7,117 bases of DNA from JBGTKH01 sp041744735 (lineage in GTDB: Bacteria > Planctomycetota > Planctomycetia > Pirellulales > Pirellulaceae), in the NCBI GenBank assembly GCA_041744735.1, contig JBGTKH010000382.1:1-7117 (forward strand). The letters run 5' to 3'. The notes under the pieces were generated by a model. That model did not search any database. It was not told the origin of the DNA and saw only the letters and a list, made by a program, of their open reading frames with translations. The translations under genes were made by a program, and so were the position numbers. Below, in pieces: positions 1 through 4,953 of this stretch (the first letter of the stretch is position 1; the number at the start of each line of letters is the position of its first letter).

Positions 1-60
1 GGGGCTGAGTCCGCGAAGCCCCAGGTGGTAAGCGCGCTGGGGCTTCGCGGACTCAGCCCC
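1..60. repeat. Perfect 24-bp inverted repeat (REP-like stem-loop)
   Basis: Positions 1-24 are the exact reverse complement of 37-60, with a 12-base loop (25-36). Each 22-base arm also begins with GGGGCT and ends with AGCCCC, so each arm can fold on its own as well as pair with the other. There is no T-run after the stem, so it is not a canonical intrinsic terminator, though a stem this stable could stop or protect a transcript from either side. I read it as an inverted pair of REP-like elements, as seen at other gaps in this window but with a different sequence. The window starts at the first arm, so the element may extend further left. Confidence 0.85.
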
Positions 61-110
61 AGCCACCCAGCCGGATTCAGGACGATCACTACTGACTCTT
101 GGACAAAAAC

Positions 111-140
111 TCCTAAAGTGGCGACGAGTCGCCGCACTCT
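111..140 (+). repeat. 30-bp palindromic intergenic repeat, copy A
   Basis: This 30-base element matches the reverse complement of 4786-4815 at 28 of 30 positions and is also close to 4907-4936. Its core (118-135) is a palindrome built on GGCGAC/GTCGCC. The core's second base is T where the other copies have C, which turns a C-G pair into a T-G wobble, so the stem survives. It lies 73 bases upstream of the HAD gene. No second arm is visible close by, so this copy looks solitary. Family behaviour resembles REP elements; its mobilising enzyme is not in the window. Confidence 0.8.
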
Positions 141-201
141 AAAGTTTTACCACTCCGCGGCGCCGTTGGCCACTCACCTCCCGCGTCGGCTTAGTGTGGC
201 A

Positions 202-207
202 TACAAT
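202..207 (+). promoter_or_regulatory. Possible -10 box for a leaderless HAD transcript
   Basis: TACAAT matches the sigma-70 -10 consensus TATAAT at five of six bases. A start seven bases after its last base falls on A214, the first base of the chosen ATG, which would give a leaderless mRNA. That agrees with the lack of a Shine-Dalgarno sequence before 214. No convincing -35 box is seen 16-18 bases upstream (around 178-185), so the call is weak. Confidence 0.3.
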
Positions 208-213
208 ACTCGC

Positions 214-888
214 ATGCTCGTTCTCCTATTTGACATCGACGGCACACTGATCAGCACGGGCGGGGCCGGCAAGGCGGCGATGGACTGTGCGTTCACGGAG
301 GAATTTCAACTCCCCGCCCCGCAGAATGTGCCCTTTAGCGGCCGCACCGACCGCGGCATCGCGCGGAATCTGTTTCAGGCTCACGGCATCGACGATTCGT
401 TGGCGAATTTTGAGCGGTTTCGCGCCGCCTATCTGCGCCTGCTGCCGGATCATCTTCAGCGGCTGCAGGGCCGTGTGTTGCCCGGCGTATTGACTTTGTT
501 GGATCAGATGACCGGCCGCAGCGACGTGGTGATCGGGCTGCTCACCGGCAACGTGCGCGACGGAGCACGACTGAAACTTGAACACTACAATTTATTCCAC
601 TATTTCGCATTCGGTGGTTTCGGCGATCAACATCCGGATCGCGATGATGTTGCCCGTGACGCGCTGGCCGCGACGCACATGCATTTGAACGGCAACGGCG
701 ATTCCGCGAGCATCTGGGTGATTGGCGACACGCCGCTGGATATCCGTTGCGCGCGAGTAATCGGCGCCCGCTGCATTGCCGTCGCCACGGGCACTCACGA
801 CAAAGACGAACTGGCCGCGGCCGAGCCCGACGTGCTGTGCGATGATCTTGATGATTTGGATCGACTGTTGAAACTGCTTGATTCCTAG
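214..888 (+). CDS. HAD-superfamily hydrolase, phosphoglycolate phosphatase-like
   Basis: A 224-residue cytoplasmic phosphatase-like protein. HAD motif I is at residues 6-11 (FDIDGT), with D7 the predicted nucleophile and D9 the general acid/base. Motif II is T111 in LLTGN, motif III K121 in ARLKLEH, and motif IV is VIGDTPLD (169-176) with the Mg2+-binding aspartates D172 and D176. Residues 12-95, between motifs I and II, match a helical C1 cap. The usual family reaction is hydrolysis of a small phosphate ester such as 2-phosphoglycolate; the true substrate cannot be read here. The frame stays open back to position 25, but translating that stretch only reads through the repeats at 1-60 and 111-140, and motif I lies right after M214, so the start is placed at 214. 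No Shine-Dalgarno sequence precedes it. It is followed by a REP pair and seems to be a separate transcription unit from the flotillin genes. Family assignment is firm, specific substrate is not. Confidence 0.92.
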   Translation: MLVLLFDIDGTLISTGGAGKAAMDCAFTEEFQLPAPQNVPFSGRTDRGIARNLFQAHGIDDSLANFERFRAAYLRLLPDHLQRLQGRVLPGVLTLLDQMTGRSDVVIGLLTGNVRDGARLKLEHYNLFHYFAFGGFGDQHPDRDDVARDALAATHMHLNGNGDSASIWVIGDTPLDIRCARVIGARCIAVATGTHDKDELAAAEPDVLCDDLDDLDRLLKLLDS

Positions 889-909
889 CACGGTAACGCC
901 GCAACCGAC

Positions 910-1021
910 GTAGCCTGACTCTCCGAGTCGGGACTTGTCCAATCGCTTGGCTCCAAGATTTACTCCAAAGCGTCGCACTGATAGTCGACATCAATTCACC
1001 CGACTCAGAGAGTCAGGCTAC
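910..1021. repeat. Inverted pair of GTAG-headed REP-like elements
   Basis: The left element (910-932) begins GTAGCCTGACTC and the right one (999-1021) is its reverse complement, matching at 22 of 23 bases. Each folds by itself: an 8-bp stem with one T-G pair and a three-base loop (922-924 on the left). The single difference between the two falls in the loop. The GTAG head before a small stem is the signature of REP sequences handled by RAYT (TnpA-REP, Y1) transposases, and a head-to-head pair around a spacer (933-998) corresponds to a BIME. The spacer holds a small CTTGG/CCAAG palindrome (945-956) and no clear promoter. No transposase gene is present in the window. Confidence 0.85.
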
Positions 1022-1028
1022 AGGCTCA

Positions 1029-1712
1029 ATGACCACAAACGATCTTGATCACGTTCTCCGCCAAACGCTCGACGACTTCCGTCTCTCGCGCGGCGAGAAG
1101 CGAGCATTAGATGCCGCGCTGAAAGAGATCGGGGCCGACGAACAGCAGCTTGCCCTATTGCGAAGCCGGGCGTTCGCCATGGCCCGTGAAGCGACGCTCG
1201 GCCCCGAATCGCATGCCGTCATCGAATGGCTCGAAGACATTATCAAGGTCTTACAGCCGAAGTCCGCGGCGACGCCGACTCAAAGCGAAGCGCACTTCAG
1301 CCCCGGCAACGACTGCCCGCGCCGCATATGCATGTTGTTGGATAGCACGCGGCGCACGGCCGACGTTTGCGTTTTTACGATCACCGACGACCGGATCAGC
1401 AACGCAATCCTCGCCGCGCATCGCCGCGGAGTAGCGATGCGGGTCATCTCCGACAACGACAAGTCATCGGACCTTGGATCGGACGTCGAAGAATTGGCTC
1501 GCCGCGGCGTGCCCGTTCGTGTCGATCGTACCGAATACCACATGCACCACAAGTTTGCCCTGTTCGACGGCACACGGGTCTTAACTGGAAGCTATAATTG
1601 GACGCGCGGCGCCGACCGCTACAATCATGAGAACCTGATCGTGACCGACGACCCGCGATTGGCCAAAGCGTTCGCTACGGAATTTGATCGGCTGTGGGAG
1701 ACGCTGAGATAG
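1029..1712 (+). CDS. Phospholipase D-like protein with a single HKD motif
   Basis: A 227-residue protein without signal peptide or membrane segment. The C-terminal part (about 97-227) is a PLD-like domain: the HxKx4D motif is H173, K175 and D180 (HHKFALFD), followed by LTGSYNW (185-191) and ENLIV (201-205), the pattern of PLDc_2 proteins such as bacterial Nuc-type nucleases and mitochondrial PLD/Zucchini. One HKD per chain implies an active site built by a homodimer. Substrate could be nucleic acid or a phosphodiester lipid; the sequence does not decide. Residues 1-77 are a charged helical region (RLSRGEKRALDAALKE and following), vaguely TerB-like, which I cannot assign. Residues 78-96 look like a linker. 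The start is the first ATG and the next in-frame Met is residue 51. Only a weak AGG (1022-1024) precedes it, directly after the REP arm ending at 1021. It is not obviously linked to the genes on either side. Confidence 0.88.
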   Translation: MTTNDLDHVLRQTLDDFRLSRGEKRALDAALKEIGADEQQLALLRSRAFAMAREATLGPESHAVIEWLEDIIKVLQPKSAATPTQSEAHFSPGNDCPRRICMLLDSTRRTADVCVFTITDDRISNAILAAHRRGVAMRVISDNDKSSDLGSDVEELARRGVPVRVDRTEYHMHHKFALFDGTRVLTGSYNWTRGADRYNHENLIVTDDPRLAKAFATEFDRLWETLR

Positions 1713-1795
1713 CGGCACGCGATTGTCGTTTAACCCGTAGCCGTAGGCGAGGGAATACCGATCAAGGGCGAACCTGCTGCGGCCAGCGTCGCCTA

Positions 1796-1859
1796 GTAGC
1801 CGAACTCGCCAGAGTTTGGCCTTTTCCCGCCCGACCCAAAGTCTGGCGACTTCGGCTAC
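1796..1859. repeat. Second inverted pair of GTAG-headed REP-like elements
   Basis: 1796-1819 (starting GTAGCCGAACTC) and 1836-1859 are reverse complements at 22 of 24 positions, with a 16-base spacer. Each arm also folds alone into an 8-bp stem with one G-T pair and a four-base loop. The head and stem plan match the pair at 910-1021 but the stem sequence differs, so it is a related subfamily. It sits 83 bases after the PLD-like gene and may end or protect that transcript. The rest of the 274-base gap holds one more GTAGCC at 1737-1742, a 7-bp inverted repeat (1744-1750 with 1789-1795) that may be a decayed REP pair, and the truncated repeat at 1926-1938. No convincing promoter was found in it. 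Confidence 0.8.
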
Positions 1860-1925
1860 GACTGAGCCAAGAAACTGTCACCGTTGACGAACACACGTCA
1901 GATTCTCGCTCGATTCACCCGCCGA

Positions 1926-1938
1926 TTGGAGTGCGGCG
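1926..1938 (-). repeat. Truncated copy of the 30-bp palindromic repeat
   Basis: TTGGAGTGCGGCG is identical to 4784-4796, the first half of copy B plus two flanking bases. The match stops at the palindrome centre and the second stem half is absent, so this looks like a decayed or half-deleted copy. It lies 48 bases before the yqiJ start. Thirteen bases is short and chance similarity cannot be fully excluded. Confidence 0.5.
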
Positions 1939-1986
1939 TCCAAAACTACGCGGAAAGGAATCTTCCGCCGGGAGATGGTTCGCACG

Positions 1987-2616
1987 ATGGCTGACTACGT
2001 GGCGGTTTGCTTTACCGGGCCGAATCTGCCGGCAACCGTGCTGTTGCTGCTGATCTGTTTCTATTGGTTGTTTTTTATGTTAGGGGCACTGGGGCTGGAT
2101 CTGTTCGACCTGGATCTGGACTTCGACGGGGCGGCCGATTCGTTTCTGAGCGTCGGGTTCGTGGCGTTGCGATTTCTGAACATCGGCGAGCTACCGCTCA
2201 TGCTATGGTTGAGTGTTTTCGCGGTCAGCTTCTGGACCCTGTCCATGTCGCTGTCGATTTCGCTGGACAGCCCCGCATCGCAACGAGATGTCTGGATGGC
2301 TCTCTGGCTGATCCCGCGGAACGTGGCGGTCAGCGTGCTGATTACGAAGATACTAACTCAGCCTCTGCGAGGAAAATTCAGTCCGGTCGAGCCGTATCCG
2401 GCCGAGGATTTGATTGGCCAGGAAGTGATCGTCACGACTGGCCAAGTAACGCCGCGTGACGGGCAAGCACGGTACGAAACGGAAGGCGCGCCGCTGCTGT
2501 TGAATGTGCGGACCGCAAGCGAAACGCTCGTCAAGGGCGATTATGCGGTGATTGTTGACTTTGATCCTACAAAACGGACCTATGTGGTCACGAAATCGAA
2601 TCTGAATGTGAAGTGA
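1987..2616 (+). CDS. yqiJ: YqiJ-like inner-membrane protein with C-terminal OB-fold (flotillin partner)
   Basis: A 209-residue membrane protein. Hydrophobic segments lie at about 14-37, 69-93 and 103-124, followed by a soluble domain at about 133-207 whose GQEVIVTTGQVTP and DYAVIVDF strands fit the OB-like beta-barrel of NfeD/YqiJ proteins. In the families known, these proteins work with an SPFH protein encoded next door: YqiJ with YqiK in Escherichia coli, NfeD-type YuaF with FloT in Bacillus. Between segments 1 and 2 is an alternating acidic stretch, DLFDLDLDFD (38-47). The flotillin gene follows after 13 bases, so the two are almost surely co-transcribed and partners. ATG 1987 is preferred because GGGAG (1970-1974) lies 12 bases upstream and the resulting length is close to the E. 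coli protein as I recall it. ATG 1975, four codons earlier, is the alternative. No clear promoter is visible in the gap upstream. Family assignment is from sequence resemblance plus context. Confidence 0.88.
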   Translation: MADYVAVCFTGPNLPATVLLLLICFYWLFFMLGALGLDLFDLDLDFDGAADSFLSVGFVALRFLNIGELPLMLWLSVFAVSFWTLSMSLSISLDSPASQRDVWMALWLIPRNVAVSVLITKILTQPLRGKFSPVEPYPAEDLIGQEVIVTTGQVTPRDGQARYETEGAPLLLNVRTASETLVKGDYAVIVDFDPTKRTYVVTKSNLNVK

Positions 2617-2617
2617 A

Positions 2618-2622
2618 GAAGG
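2618..2622 (+). promoter_or_regulatory. Shine-Dalgarno site of the flotillin gene
   Basis: GAAGG begins two bases after the yqiJ stop codon and lies seven bases before ATG 2630. It is the best placed ribosome-binding site in the window, it settles the flotillin start, and it supports coupled translation from a yqiJ-flotillin message. Confidence 0.65.
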
Positions 2623-2629
2623 TGTAGCG

Positions 2630-4777
2630 ATGGAATATTTCGTCATTGGAGCTGTGCTGTTCATTGCGGTGTTTATTATCGCCGTGGGCTTTCTGTTTGC
2701 CCTGGCCAATTTCTACCGCAAGGTGGGACCCGAAGAGGCGATCGTGCGCAGCGGTGCCGGCGGCCTGAAGGCGACCACGGGGTCGGGCATCTGGGTGATC
2801 CCGGTGATGCACCGCTCCGAACATATGGACCTGTCGGTCAAACGCATTGAGATTCATCGCGGTGGCGAAGCCGGGCTGATTTGCCGCGATAACATTCGAG
2901 CCGACATTGAAGTGGCCTTCTTCGTGCGCGTGAACAACACGCGCGATGACATTTTGAACGTGGCCCAGTCACTTGGTTGCCGGCGTGCATCCGAACAGCA
3001 GGCCCTGGTCGAGTTGTTCGACGCTAAGTTTTCGGAAGCTTTGAAGACCGTCGGCAAGCGGTTCGATTTTGTCGAGTTGTACAACGAGCGGGACAAGTTT
3101 AAGGACGAGATTCTCAAAGTCCTGGGCACCGAACTGAACGGCTACGTGCTGGACGACTGTGCGATCGACTATTTGGAGCAGACACCGATCGAGAAGCTCA
3201 ACCCGCAGAACATCCTCGACGCCGAGGGCATCAAGAAGATTACCGACCTGACCTCGCGCGAACACATTATTGCCAACCACATTCGCCGCGAGAAAGAGAA
3301 GACGATCACCAAGCAGGACGTGGAAGCTCGCGAAGCCATCCTGGAATTGGAACGTCAGAAGGTCGAAGCGGAAGAGAAACAGCGGCGCGAGATTTCTGAA
3401 ATCACATCGCGCGAACAGGCTCAGGCGGCCAAAGTCCGCGAAGAAGAGCGGTTGAAGGCCGAACGGGCTCGCATCACTTCCGACGAGGAAATTCAAGTCG
3501 CCGAGGAAAACAAAGACCGGCAGATCATCGTCGCTCGCAAGAGCAAGGAACGCACCGAGGCGGTCGAGACCGAGCGCGTCACGAAGGATCGCGATCTGGA
3601 AGTGACCGAGCGCGAACGGGTCGTGTCGCTGGCTCAAATCGAAAAAGACAAGGCGATCGAAGTCGAGAAGCGGAACATTCAGGAAGTCATCCGCGAACGA
3701 GTGATCGTCGAACGCGCCGTGGTCGAGCAGGAAGAGAAGATCAAAGACACACGCGAATTCGCCGCGGCCGATCGTATGAAACAGGTATCCATCACGGCGG
3801 CCGAGATGACCGCTCAGGAAGCGTTGGTGAAAGAAGTCCGCGCGGCCGATGCCAAGAAGCAATCCGCGGAACGATACGCCGAACAGATTGTGATCGAGGC
3901 CGAAGCCAGCCGCGCCTCCGCCGAGAAGGAAACGCAGGCCAAGAAAATGTTGGCCGAAGCCAAAACGGCCGAAGCCGCCGCGATCGGCTTGGCCGACGCT
4001 CAAGTCATGGAAGCTCAAGCCGTCGCCATCGAAAAGCATGGCACGGCCGAAGCCACCGTGCTGGAACGCAAGGCCACCGCCGAGGCCAAAGGCTTGGAAG
4101 CCAAAGCCACCGCCGAAGCTCGCGGTCTGGAAGCCAAAGCGGTCGCGGCCGAGAAGCAAGGCACCGCCGAAGCCAAGGTCATGCACCTGAAGTACAGCAG
4201 CGAGGCCTCGGGAATCGAGGAAAAGGCCAACGCCATGAAGCTGTTCGACGGCGTGGGCAAGGAGCACGAAGAGTTCAAGCTGCGGCTGAACAAGGACAAG
4301 GACATCGAAATCGCGGCCATTCAGGCGCAGCAGGGCATCGCCGAGGCTCAGTCTCACATTGTCGGCGAAGCTCTGAAGTCGGCCAAAATCGACATCGTGG
4401 GCGGCGAGACAACGTTCTTCGACCGCATCGTCGGCGCCGTCAAAGGCGGCAAAGTGGTCGATCGCTTCGTCTACAATAGCGACGTGTTGACCGACGTGAA
4501 GAACAGCTTCTTCAACGGCGACCCGAACTACTTCCGCGAGAAGCTGGAGTCGATGATCTCGCACTTCAACCTGGACAGCCACGACGTGCGAGACCTGTCC
4601 ATCGCCGCGTTGATCGGAAAAATGCTGCTCTTAAGCGGCACCGAAGAGACTCGCAGCGAGTTGCAACGCCTCCTGCAAATGGTCAAGAGCCTAGGCATGT
4701 CCGACGAGCGTGTCTCTGCCCTAAACCTCAACCCCACCCAAGTCGCCAGCACCGCCCCGCGCGGGAAATCGAAGTAA
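2630..4777 (+). CDS. yqiK: Flotillin / SPFH-domain protein, YqiK type, with extended coiled coil
   Basis: A 715-residue membrane-anchored scaffold protein. Residues 3-27 are one hydrophobic segment. The SPFH (band 7/PHB) domain follows at about 30-210 (for example RKVGPEEAIVRSG, IWVIPV, IEVAFFVRV). From about 210 to 545 runs a charged, Glu/Lys/Ala/Arg-rich coiled coil. Its last third is strongly Ala-Glu rich and includes two tandem 11-residue units (481-502). A globular C-terminal part (about 546-715) contains IDIVGGE (587-593), a motif typical of flotillin ends. Flotillins oligomerise at the membrane and organise microdomains; the exact job of YqiK proteins is poorly defined. The chain is clearly longer than E. 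coli YqiK (about 550 residues from memory), mostly through the coiled coil and tail. It follows the YqiJ gene by 13 bases with a good Shine-Dalgarno, so the two form an operon. The ATPase gene downstream is separated by 176 bases with a repeat pair. Identification as a flotillin is secure; YqiK subtype rests on the YqiJ neighbour. Confidence 0.95.
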   Translation: MEYFVIGAVLFIAVFIIAVGFLFALANFYRKVGPEEAIVRSGAGGLKATTGSGIWVIPVMHRSEHMDLSVKRIEIHRGGEAGLICRDNIRADIEVAFFVRVNNTRDDILNVAQSLGCRRASEQQALVELFDAKFSEALKTVGKRFDFVELYNERDKFKDEILKVLGTELNGYVLDDCAIDYLEQTPIEKLNPQNILDAEGIKKITDLTSREHIIANHIRREKEKTITKQDVEAREAILELERQKVEAEEKQRREISEITSREQAQAAKVREEERLKAERARITSDEEIQVAEENKDRQIIVARKSKERTEAVETERVTKDRDLEVTERERVVSLAQIEKDKAIEVEKRNIQEVIRERVIVERAVVEQEEKIKDTREFAAADRMKQVSITAAEMTAQEALVKEVRAADAKKQSAERYAEQIVIEAEASRASAEKETQAKKMLAEAKTAEAAAIGLADAQVMEAQAVAIEKHGTAEATVLERKATAEAKGLEAKATAEARGLEAKAVAAEKQGTAEAKVMHLKYSSEASGIEEKANAMKLFDGVGKEHEEFKLRLNKDKDIEIAAIQAQQGIAEAQSHIVGEALKSAKIDIVGGETTFFDRIVGAVKGGKVVDRFVYNSDVLTDVKNSFFNGDPNYFREKLESMISHFNLDSHDVRDLSIAALIGKMLLLSGTEETRSELQRLLQMVKSLGMSDERVSALNLNPTQVASTAPRGKSK
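4070..4135 (+). repeat. Tandem 33-bp coding repeat in the flotillin coiled coil
   Basis: Two adjacent 33-base units (4070-4102 and 4103-4135) are identical at 25 of 33 bases and encode KATAEAKGLEA and KATAEARGLEA (residues 481-502). Half of the base differences are synonymous third- or first-position changes; the only amino-acid change is Lys to Arg. An 11-residue period is the hendecad of right-handed coiled coils. Looser relatives flank it, such as EKHGTAEA (468-475) and EKQGTAEA (508-515). Confidence 0.75.
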
Positions 4778-4785
4778 GAACATTT

Positions 4786-4936
4786 GGAGTGCGGCGACTC
4801 GTCGCCGCTTTAGGAATTTCGGATGCTTTGAGGCAGGCCGTCTATCCTAACCGCCACGTTGATTCCCTTTGAAAGCAGCTTCGCGTGGTAAACGGAAACC
4901 CAAAAATCCTAAAGCGCTGACGAGTCACCGCACTCC
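4786..4936. repeat. Inverted pair of the 30-bp palindromic repeat (copies B and C)
   Basis: Copy B (4786-4815, minus orientation) and copy C (4907-4936, plus orientation) are reverse complements at 27 of 30 bases, separated by 91 bases. Each has a central palindrome: in B it is a perfect GCGGCGAC/GTCGCCGC pair (4791-4808). In C two of the three differences form a compensatory change, a C-G pair becoming T-A (4918 with 4927), and the third makes one C-C mismatch. The pair nearly fills the flotillin-ATPase gap, beginning eight bases after the flotillin stop and ending 17 bases before the ATPase start. There is no T-run typical of an intrinsic terminator. It could weaken read-through or stabilise the flotillin mRNA end. 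The spacer 4816-4906 shows nothing I can identify. Confidence 0.85.
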
Positions 4937-4953
4937 ATATCCGAAATCGCGTC

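Noticed and set aside
25..213. N-terminal extension of the HAD protein from an ATG-less-supported upstream start at 25
   Set aside because: The frame is open, but it only translates through the inverted repeat at 1-60 and the repeat at 111-140. HAD motif I starts six residues after M214, the normal position for the family.
935..964. TTGTCC and TTTACT as a promoter in the spacer of the first REP pair
   Set aside because: Only four of six bases match in each box at 18-base spacing, which is expected often by chance.
1884..1889. TTGACG as a -35 box for the yqiJ-flotillin operon
   Set aside because: No acceptable -10 box lies 16-18 bases downstream (around 1906-1913); the nearest candidates have the wrong spacing.
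2969..4582. A 537-codon open frame on the minus strand opposite the flotillin gene
   Set aside because: It is the mirror of the Glu/Lys/Ala-rich coiled-coil codons, giving low-complexity Leu/Phe/Gly/Asp-rich product with no recognisable domain; the + strand protein is a clear flotillin.
4786..4936. CRISPR-like array or rho-independent terminator
   Set aside because: There are only two copies, inverted rather than direct, with one 91-base spacer; and no T-run follows either stem.
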